Source: Acinetobacter indicus CIP 110367 (GTDB lineage Bacteria > Pseudomonadota > Gammaproteobacteria > Pseudomonadales > Moraxellaceae). From it: 64,000 nt of DNA. The notes below the pieces were generated by a model that did not search any database, was not told the origin of the DNA, and saw only the letters and a program-made list of their open reading frames with translations. Positions 25,259 to 35,819 of this stretch are shown here, in pieces (position 1 is the first letter of the stretch; each line of letters starts with the position of its first letter). The stretch lies in assembly GCF_000488255.1 (NCBI RefSeq), contig NZ_KI530754.1, positions 682,001-746,000 on the forward strand, in the 5' to 3' direction. Position numbers and translations under genes: made by a program.

Positions 25259-25291
25259 TAAAAAACAGGCCCGATTGAGCCTGTTTTTTTA
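25259..25291. terminator. Bidirectional terminator between glpK and the thioesterase gene
   Basis: AACAGGC and GCCTGTT pair around CCGATTGA, flanked by A and T runs. It serves the convergent glpK and thioesterase genes. Confidence 0.85.
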
Positions 25292-25313
25292 TCTGCCAAT
25301 CAATCCATTTGGA

Positions 25314-26933
<1,620 letters not shown>

Positions 26934-26949
26934 GGATATTGCCACTGCA

Positions 26950-28074
26950 ATGAAGCACATTGCCATGATTGGCGCCGGCATTAGTGGACTGATGTCGGCG
27001 CTGGAGCTATTGGAACAGGGCTGCTCGGTCAGTATTTTTGATCAGCAGCAATCCGGTCAGGCCGCTTCCTGGGCCGGTGGTGGTATTCTCTCTCCAATGT
27101 ATCCGTGGCGTTATCCGGCTGCGGTAAATGTGCTGGCGCAATCGGCCAAAACTGAATATCTGCGCTGGAATGCCAAACTTCAGCCTGACACCGGCATTGA
27201 TTTTCAGATCCATGAAACCGGCATGCTGATTTTTGATGAAAGCGATTTTGACATCGGTCTGAATTTCGCCGAGCTGTTTCAGCAACCGATGCAGCAGGCA
27301 GAGCATCTGCACAGTACCGAACTGCATCAGCTGAATCCGCATATTTCCGCCCAGTTCCAGCAGGCCATCTATTTCCCGCAGCTGGCCAATGTGCGTAATC
27401 CGCGTTTATTACAGTCAATTCTGTGCTATTTAAAGCAGCATCCACGGGTGCAGCTGTTTGAACACTGCCCGATTGAACGCCTAGAACTGCACGGTCAGCA
27501 AGTACGCGCCATTGTTGATCAGACCGGACAGCGTTATCAGGCCGATGACTATGTCTTGACCACCGGCGCCTGGTCAGCGCGCTGGGCCGAGCAGCTTGAT
27601 GTACAGATTCCGGTACGTCCGGTACATGGACAGATGGTACTGTTTAAAACTCCTGAAAACTGGCTGCCCACCATGTGCATGAATCAAGTCATGTATCTGA
27701 TTCCGCGTCAGGACGGCCATATTGTCTGTGGTTCCAGTATGGCAGAACAGGGCTTTGATACCCGTTTGAATGCCGATACCACGGCCAATATTCTGGAGGC
27801 CAGCTATGCCATGGTGCCAGCCTTAAAAGACCTGCCCATCATCAAGCAATGGGCCGGTTTACGCCCGGGCTCACCAGACGGCGGTATTCCCTATATTGGC
27901 TTGATGCCGGAGTTTGACAATCTGTGGGCCAATTTTGGCCATTTCCGCAATGGCTTATGTATGGCACCAGCCTCTGCGCGTTTGCTGCGTCAACTGCTAT
28001 TGGGCCAGCCCCCAGATGTATCTCCGGAGGCTTATAGTCCGGCCCGTTTACAGCGCGCTGCCCTGGCCAGTTAA
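26950..28074 (+). CDS. thiO: FAD-dependent glycine oxidase
   Basis: A 374-residue flavoprotein of the DAO family. The N-terminal dinucleotide motif is IGAGISGLMSALELLEQG. SWAGGGILSPMYPWRYP and, near the C-terminus, WAGLRPGSPDGGIPYIG are typical of ThiO glycine oxidases, which make the iminoglycine needed for the thiazole ring of thiamine. It lies 16 bp after hemB and is probably co-transcribed. Substrate is inferred from family; another D-amino-acid oxidase activity cannot be excluded. Confidence 0.88.
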   Translation: MKHIAMIGAGISGLMSALELLEQGCSVSIFDQQQSGQAASWAGGGILSPMYPWRYPAAVNVLAQSAKTEYLRWNAKLQPDTGIDFQIHETGMLIFDESDFDIGLNFAELFQQPMQQAEHLHSTELHQLNPHISAQFQQAIYFPQLANVRNPRLLQSILCYLKQHPRVQLFEHCPIERLELHGQQVRAIVDQTGQRYQADDYVLTTGAWSARWAEQLDVQIPVRPVHGQMVLFKTPENWLPTMCMNQVMYLIPRQDGHIVCGSSMAEQGFDTRLNADTTANILEASYAMVPALKDLPIIKQWAGLRPGSPDGGIPYIGLMPEFDNLWANFGHFRNGLCMAPASARLLRQLLLGQPPDVSPEAYSPARLQRAALAS

Positions 28075-28128
28075 GATCGGATCGATTCCCCTACCCGAGA
28101 TGAGGCGAAGGGAAATACACCAGATGAT

Positions 28129-28590
28129 TTAGCCCTGATGCTGTGAACCAAACATTTTGGCCGCCATCCGCTGCGCCTGTTTACCATAAAACCAGTACGT
28201 CAGCAGATACAGCGGAATGGCAATTAATAACCACATAATCACCACCACACTTAAAAATTGCGGCTGCTGTAAATACAGCAGAAAATCCTGCCAGATGGTT
28301 GGATTCTGACGGGAAAAAATCCAGATGCCGAGTAATAAAAAGGCCAGATTATAGCCCCAGAAAATCAGGCTAAAACCTAAGGTCAGCTTTTTACGCTCGG
28401 CCTGAGACGGTGCGCGCTGCTGCTGTTTTAAAAATTTAAACAGCACCCAGATCATGGCAACCAAGTAAGGCACTGCGGTTAAAATGCCGCCCACACCTGC
28501 CGGTAACAATGCAGCCAGTACCCCGCAGATACAGGTAAAGATCAGACAGAAAAATAAAAACCAGAGAAAATAACGTGTTAGAGAAATCAT
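28129..28590 (-). CDS. Small inner-membrane protein, ABZJ_00895-like
   Basis: A 153-residue protein with four hydrophobic segments (about residues 5-30, 35-55, 75-95 and 110-135) and a basic cytoplasmic loop KQQQRAPSQAERKK. It resembles the ABZJ_00895 family, known mostly from Acinetobacter and without known function. I start it at 28590 (MISLTRYFLWF), where AGGTAG is upstream; in-frame starts at 28611 and 28617 would add a few residues. It converges with thiO. Function is unknown. Confidence 0.72.
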   Translation of the reverse strand: MISLTRYFLWFLFFCLIFTCICGVLAALLPAGVGGILTAVPYLVAMIWVLFKFLKQQQRAPSQAERKKLTLGFSLIFWGYNLAFLLLGIWIFSRQNPTIWQDFLLYLQQPQFLSVVVIMWLLIAIPLYLLTYWFYGKQAQRMAAKMFGSQHQG

Positions 28591-28639
28591 TAAACTGTCT
28601 ACCTGAGCCATAAGCAACTAGTATAAAAAAAATTAATTT

Positions 28640-28860
28640 TTTTTGCATGATCCTGTCAACCGTTGTGCCCGAACAGGCGTTATATAGGGCACAAGCTTCA
28701 TCTCCGGCGAATTTGTAACGGCATCCACAAATTTTTCGGGAAGCTTTGCTAAAGCAATAAGCGAATGTGAATCAAGTTTTTGTATAGCAGCCAAATGCTT
28801 TGTTCATCGCACTTTTTATTTGGCCGACGATTTATCATCACTCGAATCGTCGGCTTTTAT
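28640..28860 (+). ncRNA. Candidate small RNA ending in an orphan terminator
   Basis: The stretch is GC-richer than its flanks, has a possible -10 box (TATATA near 28682) and ends in a terminator that belongs to no visible gene. I match it to no known RNA family. The call rests on position and terminator only. Confidence 0.3.
28823..28860 (+). terminator. Rho-independent terminator without a visible gene
   Basis: GCCGACGATT and AATCGTCGGC form a perfect 10-bp stem around 12 bases, followed by TTTTATTT on the plus strand. Confidence 0.8.
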
Positions 28861-28997
28861 TTGTCTGGCCTTTGCTGGTGAGCAGCATTCATCTTCAGAA
28901 CAATAAAGATTAAACCTTAGCGTTTTATACCGGTACAGAATTTTAAATTTCGCCCTCAGCTATAGTATGCTTGCCTAAAGCAAAACAGGTTGATGAC

Positions 28998-30248
28998 ATG
29001 GCAGTGCATTTTTTTCATACGTCAGATTGGCATTTGGGGCAATTTTTCCATAACCACGATCGTGAATATGAACATGCACAGTTTTTAGACTGGTTATTAG
29101 AACAAATCCAGGAAAAACAGCCGAATGCCCTGTTTATTGCCGGGGATATTTTTGATGTGATTAACCCGGCCTCCAGCGCGCAGCGCCAGCTGTACCAGTT
29201 TCTGGCCGATGCCCACGCCATTGCACCGCACATGCAGACCCTGATGATTGCCGGCAACCATGACTCCGGCTACCGCATTGAACAGGTGGAACCGTTGCTG
29301 GCCAAGTTTAAGGCCAAGGCGGTTGGGGTGATTCAGCGCAATGCCGACAACCAGCTGGATCTCGACCGTTTACTGGTGCCCATTTATGATGCCGAAAACA
29401 AAGTTATTGCCTGGTGTCTGACCCTGCCGTTTTTGCGCACTGCGGAAATTACCGGACTGAATGAGCAGACCCAGAACGCCCAGAATGCGATTGCCTATTT
29501 ACATCAGCAGTTGATTGCCGAAGCCAAACGGCGTAAAACGGAAGATCAGGCACTAATCCTGATGTCACATGCGCATATGCAAGGTGGCGAAACTTCAGAT
29601 TCAGAACGGCCGATCATTATTGGTCATGAAGAAGCACTTTCCACTGCCCTATTTGATGATGTGATTGACTATGTCGCGCTGGGGCATCTGCATAAACCGC
29701 AAAAAGTCCAGCATCCACATATCCGCTATAGCGGCTCTCCAATTCCGCTGTCTTTTAGTGAAATCCAGTACAAGCATCAGGTGCTCGAGGTCAAGATTGA
29801 CCCGCAGGCTGCGCCCGAACAGCGCCTGCAACTGGGCTCACTGCTGATTCCGCGCAGTGTACAGCTGCACCGTATTCGCGGCAGTCTGGATGAAGTGTTT
29901 CAGCAACTGAAAGCCCTCCCGCAAGGTACGGTGGAACGCATCTGCCAGCGTGATTATCTGGAAATTGAATACAGCACCGATGTACCACCACCGGTCGATT
30001 TACGCCAGCAGATTGAACAGACCTTACCGGAACAGCGCTATCGCCTGTTACGCATTTGCCGGGTCTACACCCCACAGGAAGATCAGGCCGCAGATCAGTC
30101 CAAAATTGATCTGGCCCCGCCCACACCGGACAGCTTATTCAAACAGTTGTGGAGCAAAATGGGCTATCAGCCGGATGCCTCGGTCGAGCGAGATTTTATG
30201 CAGCTGCTGATTGAAGCGCAGCATAGCCTTGAACAAGAACAGCCATAA
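28998..30248 (+). CDS. sbcD: SbcCD nuclease subunit D (Mre11-like)
   Basis: A 416-residue calcineurin-like metallophosphoesterase, the nuclease of the SbcCD complex. Metal motifs are visible in order: HTSDWHLG, AGDIFD, AGNHDSG, SHAHMQGG and ALGHLHKPQ. With SbcC it opens and cuts hairpins and trims DNA ends. The start at 28998 (MAVHFFHTSDWHLG) has AGG eight bases upstream and fits the family; an in-frame ATG at 28971 would add nine residues. sbcC follows after 9 bp with its own AAGGATC site. Confidence 0.95.
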   Translation: MAVHFFHTSDWHLGQFFHNHDREYEHAQFLDWLLEQIQEKQPNALFIAGDIFDVINPASSAQRQLYQFLADAHAIAPHMQTLMIAGNHDSGYRIEQVEPLLAKFKAKAVGVIQRNADNQLDLDRLLVPIYDAENKVIAWCLTLPFLRTAEITGLNEQTQNAQNAIAYLHQQLIAEAKRRKTEDQALILMSHAHMQGGETSDSERPIIIGHEEALSTALFDDVIDYVALGHLHKPQKVQHPHIRYSGSPIPLSFSEIQYKHQVLEVKIDPQAAPEQRLQLGSLLIPRSVQLHRIRGSLDEVFQQLKALPQGTVERICQRDYLEIEYSTDVPPPVDLRQQIEQTLPEQRYRLLRICRVYTPQEDQAADQSKIDLAPPTPDSLFKQLWSKMGYQPDASVERDFMQLLIEAQHSLEQEQP

Positions 30249-30257
30249 GGATCAGAC

Positions 30258-33200
30258 ATGAAAATTTTACGTTTAAGTCTGAATAATCTGGCTTCTATTG
30301 CCGGCACCCAGGACATCAACTTTGAAAGCGCACCTTTGGCACATGCTGGCCTGATTGCGATTACCGGAAAAACCGGGGCCGGTAAATCGACCCTGCTCGA
30401 TGCCATGTGTCTGGCGTTGTATGACCAGATTCCGCGCTTAAACGGCGCTGCCGGGGCGCTTAAAGATGCCAGCGGTCAGGGCATCTCGATTAAAGATTCT
30501 AAAAATATTCTGCGCCGCGGCTGTACCCAAGGCTTTGCCGAACTGGAATTTATTGCGCTGGATCAAAAGCGTTATCTGGCACGCTGGGAAGTGCGCCGCG
30601 CCCGTAACAAGGTCGATGGCAATTTAAAAGTCGAACGCGCGATTACCGCTGTGGAAGATCAGCGCGTGCTGACCCAGAAAATTTCGGAATGCACCCCGAC
30701 TGTTGAAAAGCTGATTGGGCTGAGTTTTGAGCAGTTTACCCGCGCCGTCTTGCTGGCCCAGTCTGAAGTGGGTGCGTTTTTAAAGGCCAAAGATCAGGAC
30801 CGCGCCGACTTGCTGGAATATCTGACCAATTCCCATATTTTCAGTCTGGTCAGTCAGAAAGCCTTTGAAAAAATCCGCCAGATTCGCAGCGAAAAAGAAC
30901 AGTTACAACAACTGATGGGGCATATTGAGTTGCTTAGTGATGAGCAGCTACAAGCCCTGCAACAGCAGCATGCCCAGAGCAAACTGAGTCTGCATGAAAA
31001 ACTGCAAAGCGAAAAACTGCTGTTGAATGATTTAAGCTGGTACAAGCAGCAACATCGTCTGCACAGTGAAATTCAGGCCAAAAAAGAATTTTATCTGGTG
31101 CAGGTCGATGCCAACCAGAAAATGCAGCCGCAGCGTGACCTGCTGGCGCAGCTGGACCAGTTTCAGGAAATCCGTGAACAGTATCTGCAGCAGCGCCAGC
31201 AACAGTTGCAACAGCAACAGCTGGCGCAGCAACTTGAGCAATTCCAGCCGGAATTTCAACACTGTGAACAGCAGCATCAGCAGGCACAGCAGCAGCTGGA
31301 ACAATTGCAGCACAGCGCGCAACAACAGCAGAAAGAACAGCTACAGTTACAACCCGTGTTAGAACAGGCACTACAGCTGGATGGCCAGATTGAGCATCTG
31401 ATTCAGCGCTATAAAGAAGCCGATGCCCAGCTGAAACAGATTCAACATGAAAAAATTACGCCACTAACCACCCAGCAGCACGGCCAGCAACAGCACTTAC
31501 AGCAGTTGCATACGCATTTAGAACATCTGGAACAGCAATCGGTCCAGCATGCCTTTCTGGCAGTATTTGACCGTGAGCCGCACAGTATTTTGCAACGCTT
31601 GCAGCAATTTCAGAAACTGCAGCAACAGCTACAGCAGCAGGCACCGGCACATGCGCACAGTTCACTGGCCCAGTTGCAACAGCAGCTAGATGATGTAAAA
31701 CAGCAACAGGCCGATGCGCTCCAGCAGGCCGGCTCAATGGCTGAACTGGAACAGCAAGCAACAGAACTGGAACAGCAGCAGGTACAGCACCAGCAACACA
31801 GCCAGCAGCTGGAACAAGCCCTGTTCCTGTTACAACACATGCTGAACGAGCAGCAGGAACAGCAGCAATTACAGCAGCACATGACCCAGCTTCAGGCCGA
31901 GCTAAGCAGCTTGCAACAGGCGCAAACTGAAGCACAGCAGCACTACCAGAATGCCCAGACGGCACGTGAACAGCTGGAACAGATTTTTGCCCAGCAGCGT
32001 TTATTGCAGGCACAAAGTGTGCAGGAGTTGCGTCAGCAGCTGCAAGCAGAACAGCCGTGTATGGTCTGCGGTAGCACTGAGCATCCATTTGTCAGTCATC
32101 AGGATTTGCTGGAATCTGCACTGCAGTTGGTGCAGGACACCCAGTTACAACAGGCCCAGCAGCAGGAACAGCAGTGCCAGCAGCAGCTCCAGCAATTACA
32201 ATTGCAACATTCCAAACAGCAAACCCTGCTGGAACAGAAACAGTTACGCTCTAGCCAGCTTCAAGACAGTGTGCAACAGAATCTGCAGCAGGTTCAAAAG
32301 CTCAGCCCAAGCACACAGCTGGATGATACAGCACACGATCTGACCGCCTTGCAGACCACACTGCAACACAAGCTAAATCAGCAGCAACAGCAGTTACAGC
32401 AGCTAAAAACTCGCCAGCAACAGCTGAAAAGCCAGACCCAGCAGCTGCAACATTTGCAGCAACAGATTCAGTCCCTGCAGTTACTCTGTCAGCAATTCTT
32501 GCAGCTGGAACAACTGATTGAACCGGTTACCCAGGCACTGGAACCGGCCCAGCAAGCGCAATGGGCGAACCAGGCCGAGATGTGTCAGACTCTTATTGCC
32601 CTGCTGAGCAGCCGGACTCAATACCTGCAACAGCGCGAGCAATGCCTGCAGCAGCAGCAGGAATTACAGCGCCAGATCAAAGACGGCGAACAGCAACTAC
32701 AGTTCTATCAGCAGCAACAGCAACAGCTGAGCAATGACCTTACCCATGCACAAACTCAAGGCAGCCAGTTGCGCCAGCAGGTACGTGATCTCAGCCAGCA
32801 ACATGCTGGACAGGTGCTGGATACCGGCAAAGCCTGGCAGCAGCTGTTACGAGAGCAGCAGCAACAACTCCAGCAGCAGGTAGAACAGCAACACCTGCAC
32901 TGCCGTCAGCTGGAACAGCAATTCCAGCAGGCGCAGCTGAAACAGCAAGACCTGCATACACGCCAGCAGCAGCTTCTGGAAAGTGTACAGCAGCTACAGC
33001 ACAACATTCAGCAGTGGCAAAGCCAGCATCCACAGTTTACAGCCGAGAAGATTGAGCAGTGTCTGGGTATTGATCTGGCCAGCTGGCAGGCCATGCGTCA
33101 GGCCATCCAGCAACAGCAGCAAGCCATGCTCAGTGCACAAAGTGCGCTAGATGTACTGCAGGAGCAATTCCAGCAGCATCAGGCCCAGCAACCAACTGCC

Positions 33201-33863
33201 AGTTATGATGAGGTCACCACCCAACTGGAACAGCTGGAACAGGAAAAAAACAGCTTACAGGAGCAGTTTAACCAGCTGGAAACCCAGTTACGTATGCAGC
33301 AACAGGCGCAGGCACAACTGTCCAAATTCCAGAGCCAGATTGAAAAAATTCAGGCTGAAGAATATCGCTGGGGCCGGATTGCCGATTTAATTGGCAGCAA
33401 GGAAGGCACCAAATTCCAGAAAATTGCCCAGGAACATCATCTGGATATTCTGGTGGAACATGCCAACCAGCAACTGCAGCCACTGGCGCCGCGTTATCAG
33501 CTACAACGTATTCCCAACAGTCTGGGCCTCGCGATTCTGGATCATGACATGAATGGCGAAATCCGGCCGGTACTGTCTTTATCGGGGGGTGAAACCTTCC
33601 TGGTATCACTGGCGCTGGCACTGGCCATTGCCAATATGGCCTCCGGCTCCATGAAACTGGAATCGCTGTTTATTGATGAAGGCTTTGGGACGCTCGATCC
33701 GGCCTCGCTACATATGGTCATGAACGCACTCGACCGGCTGCAAAGCCAGGGCCGTAAAGTGGTGCTGATTTCCCATATTCAGGAAATTCACGAACGGATT
33801 CCGGTCCAAATTCAGGTCAAACCAATTGGTGCTGGGGCCAGTACCCTGCAGATCGTAGGCTAG
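30258..33863 (+). CDS. sbcC: SbcCD ATPase subunit C (Rad50-like), unusually glutamine-rich
   Basis: A 1201-residue SMC-like ATPase. The N-terminal Walker A is GKTGAGKST (37-45), the Q-loop region AVLLAQSEVGAFLKA follows, the zinc hook is CMVC (601-604), and the C-terminus has the signature LSGGETFLVSLALALA and Walker B LFIDEGFGTLD. The two coiled-coil arms are exceptionally rich in glutamine, with many short QQ and QQQ tracts, mostly CAG and CAA codons. It is longer than E. coli SbcC (1048). It works with SbcD upstream; an acyltransferase gene starts three bases after its stop. Confidence 0.95.
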   Translation: MKILRLSLNNLASIAGTQDINFESAPLAHAGLIAITGKTGAGKSTLLDAMCLALYDQIPRLNGAAGALKDASGQGISIKDSKNILRRGCTQGFAELEFIALDQKRYLARWEVRRARNKVDGNLKVERAITAVEDQRVLTQKISECTPTVEKLIGLSFEQFTRAVLLAQSEVGAFLKAKDQDRADLLEYLTNSHIFSLVSQKAFEKIRQIRSEKEQLQQLMGHIELLSDEQLQALQQQHAQSKLSLHEKLQSEKLLLNDLSWYKQQHRLHSEIQAKKEFYLVQVDANQKMQPQRDLLAQLDQFQEIREQYLQQRQQQLQQQQLAQQLEQFQPEFQHCEQQHQQAQQQLEQLQHSAQQQQKEQLQLQPVLEQALQLDGQIEHLIQRYKEADAQLKQIQHEKITPLTTQQHGQQQHLQQLHTHLEHLEQQSVQHAFLAVFDREPHSILQRLQQFQKLQQQLQQQAPAHAHSSLAQLQQQLDDVKQQQADALQQAGSMAELEQQATELEQQQVQHQQHSQQLEQALFLLQHMLNEQQEQQQLQQHMTQLQAELSSLQQAQTEAQQHYQNAQTAREQLEQIFAQQRLLQAQSVQELRQQLQAEQPCMVCGSTEHPFVSHQDLLESALQLVQDTQLQQAQQQEQQCQQQLQQLQLQHSKQQTLLEQKQLRSSQLQDSVQQNLQQVQKLSPSTQLDDTAHDLTALQTTLQHKLNQQQQQLQQLKTRQQQLKSQTQQLQHLQQQIQSLQLLCQQFLQLEQLIEPVTQALEPAQQAQWANQAEMCQTLIALLSSRTQYLQQREQCLQQQQELQRQIKDGEQQLQFYQQQQQQLSNDLTHAQTQGSQLRQQVRDLSQQHAGQVLDTGKAWQQLLREQQQQLQQQVEQQHLHCRQLEQQFQQAQLKQQDLHTRQQQLLESVQQLQHNIQQWQSQHPQFTAEKIEQCLGIDLASWQAMRQAIQQQQQAMLSAQSALDVLQEQFQQHQAQQPTASYDEVTTQLEQLEQEKNSLQEQFNQLETQLRMQQQAQAQLSKFQSQIEKIQAEEYRWGRIADLIGSKEGTKFQKIAQEHHLDILVEHANQQLQPLAPRYQLQRIPNSLGLAILDHDMNGEIRPVLSLSGGETFLVSLALALAIANMASGSMKLESLFIDEGFGTLDPASLHMVMNALDRLQSQGRKVVLISHIQEIHERIPVQIQVKPIGAGASTLQIVG

Positions 33864-33866
33864 ACC

Positions 33867-34964
33867 ATGTTCTGGCACTATCGTCCGCTCTCGCCGCAGC
33901 TCAGCCTGCAGCTGGAAAGCCTGCGCGGATGGAGTGCCATTCTGGTGCTGTTCAGCCACTGTTTTCAGGCCTTTATTGGTCCGCTGGATCAAACCCTCTA
34001 TTCGGGTGTGCGTCTGCTCGGACAAGCCGCAGTGATGATGTTCTTTGTTCTAAGCGGCTATCTGATTGGACATTCCATCCGTCACAATATCCATCGCTAT
34101 CGACAGTTTTCAGGCTTGGCCTATAGCCGGCAACGCTGCCAGCGTATTCTGGGACCATTTTTATTTGCCATGTTGCTGACCTTGTTATTGTATGCACTGG
34201 CGCCCTACTTTTTTGCGTCCGGCTCCCATGGCATTGAGGCGGGTCACAGCTTTATGATCCGGCACAGCTATGACATTAGCGCAGCCGATTTTCTCGGTTC
34301 ACTGTTTTTCGTCAATGGTTTTGTAACGCCGACCGTATCGGCCAATGCTGCCCTCTGGAGCCTGAGTTATGAAGTCTGGTTTTATGTTCTGGCCGGTTGT
34401 CTGGTGACATTCAGACCTGGGAGCATCCTGCTGTTTTTAACCCTGCTGCTTGGCTTAAGCCTGCTCAATATCCAGTTCCTGATTTATTTTCTGGTCTGGT
34501 TGTTGGCTTTTGCTTTTGCCAGTCCGGCATGGAGCAAACAGATTCCAGCCGCCCAACTGCACTATTTTAAATCCGGTTTTCTGCTCTTGGCGGTGCTGAT
34601 TGCCCTGTTTGATGCCTACCAGTTTCACTCTGTTTATCTGGCGCAGTACTATACTGGCGAAAATTTCAGGCTGTTTAACCTGTGTATCGGGATTGCAGCG
34701 GCCTGCTGGCTGCTACAACTGGCGCGTGGTGAACGGCAGATTCAGGTGATCTGGCCGGCTTCCGCGCAGTTTTCCTATACCCTGTATATCACCCATTTCC
34801 CGTTGCTGATTTTTATCCTGGGCTGTTTTCCGTTTACGCTGCAGCACGGTTTAGGAGTAGCTCTGCTCAGCCTGATTATCACAATGGCGGTGCTGATTGG
34901 TTTTGCCTGGTTGGTGGCGCAAAAACTGGAGCCACCACGCCGGATTGAACGACACTTGTCCTAA
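33867..34964 (+). CDS. Acyltransferase-3 family membrane protein
   Basis: A 365-residue inner-membrane acyltransferase of the OafA/NolL type (acyltransferase 3). The motif LRGWSAILVLFSHCF near residue 18 carries the catalytic histidine, SLSYEVWFYV lies in the middle, and about ten membrane segments follow, ending with YTLYITHFPLLIF. Such enzymes O-acylate cell-surface sugars; the acceptor is unknown. The ATG is three bases after the sbcC stop, so translation is probably coupled, but no functional link to SbcCD is evident. Confidence 0.9.
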   Translation: MFWHYRPLSPQLSLQLESLRGWSAILVLFSHCFQAFIGPLDQTLYSGVRLLGQAAVMMFFVLSGYLIGHSIRHNIHRYRQFSGLAYSRQRCQRILGPFLFAMLLTLLLYALAPYFFASGSHGIEAGHSFMIRHSYDISAADFLGSLFFVNGFVTPTVSANAALWSLSYEVWFYVLAGCLVTFRPGSILLFLTLLLGLSLLNIQFLIYFLVWLLAFAFASPAWSKQIPAAQLHYFKSGFLLLAVLIALFDAYQFHSVYLAQYYTGENFRLFNLCIGIAAACWLLQLARGERQIQVIWPASAQFSYTLYITHFPLLIFILGCFPFTLQHGLGVALLSLIITMAVLIGFAWLVAQKLEPPRRIERHLS

Positions 34965-35009
34965 GCGGACTGTGATGTCAAACAATAAGCTGAATATTGT
35001 GATGCAGCA

Positions 35010-35696
35010 TTATTTCGAATAATCGCGCGCACCAAATAATGCCGTACCAATCCGCACCATGGTCGAACCTGCGGCAATTGCTGCATTTAAATCACCGGAC
35101 ATGCCCATACTTAACGTATCCCAATCTGCAGGCTGTGCATGTTGCGCCTTGACCGTATCAAACAGTTGTTTGGCATCCTGAAAGGCGGCAGTGTTATTTG
35201 GTGCCGGAATCACCATCAGGCCACGTAAACGTAAATTCGGCAACCGACTGCTCTGCTCGACCAGCGCCGGTACTTCGCCAGGGCTACAGCCATCTTTGCT
35301 ATCCTGTCCATCAATATTGACCTGCAGGCAGATATTCAGTGGCGCCTGCTGATCGCTGCGCTGATTGGACAAGCGCTCAGCAATAATCAGCCGGTCTACC
35401 CCATGCACCCAGGCAAATTTTTCAGCCAGATGTTTGGTTTTGTTGCGCTGCACATGGCCAATAAAATGCCACTCAATCTCTAAATCCTGCAGCGCCTCAA
35501 TTTTTTCCAGCGCTTCCTGTAAATAGTTTTCGCCAAAGGCTCGCTGTCCGGTCTGGTACATTTCCTGCAACACAGCACTCGGATGGGTTTTGGAAACCGC
35601 CAGCAGCTGGACCTCTGCCGGGTCACGCTGCGCCTGCTGACAGGCATGCTGAATTTGTTCTAACACATGTTGACGCGATTTTTGCAGGCTATTCAT
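35010..35696 (-). CDS. YggS-family pyridoxal-phosphate homeostasis protein
   Basis: A 228-residue PLP-binding TIM-barrel protein of the YggS/PROSC family. The PLP lysine lies in LLAVSKTHP, and FGENYLQEALEKI, WHFIGHVQRNK, VNIDGQDSKDG and LSMGMSGDLNAAIAAGSTMVR are family landmarks. It buffers PLP rather than catalysing a reaction. The start at 35696 (MNSLQKSRQHVLEQI) fits homologues; an ATG at 35717 would add seven residues. It is divergent from pilT, a neighbourhood also known in Pseudomonas. Confidence 0.92.
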   Translation of the reverse strand: MNSLQKSRQHVLEQIQHACQQAQRDPAEVQLLAVSKTHPSAVLQEMYQTGQRAFGENYLQEALEKIEALQDLEIEWHFIGHVQRNKTKHLAEKFAWVHGVDRLIIAERLSNQRSDQQAPLNICLQVNIDGQDSKDGCSPGEVPALVEQSSRLPNLRLRGLMVIPAPNNTAAFQDAKQLFDTVKAQHAQPADWDTLSMGMSGDLNAAIAAGSTMVRIGTALFGARDYSK

Positions 35697-35819
35697 TGAT
35701 GCGGTTCTCATTTTCATTCATCTTTTTTACTTTGCCCTCGTGCTAGGTGTTGGTTAAGCTGAGGGAAAGCCGTATTATTCTAACAAAATAATTAAGATTT
35801 ATATGATCTCGGGGAACTT

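Larger units (their letters stand above)
28591..28997. other. Gene-free spacer before sbcD with an orphan terminator
   Basis: No protein-coding frame is convincing in these 407 bases. A strong hairpin with a T tail at 28823-28860 faces right, but no plus-strand gene ends upstream of it since thiO stops at 28074 and the gene at 28129-28590 is on the other strand. A TATATA box at 28682 and structured sequence before the hairpin make a small RNA possible. Confidence 0.5.

Noticed and set aside
31456..32088. Long open frames on the minus strand inside sbcC
   Set aside because: They follow from the CAG/CAA bias of sbcC, give low-complexity Ala/Val/Cys-rich products and have no start signals.
31190..33340. 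Triplet-rich sbcC region as a CRISPR or microsatellite array
   Set aside because: The repeats are irregular, in frame and coding; no spacer-repeat periodicity. No CRISPR array was seen anywhere in the window.
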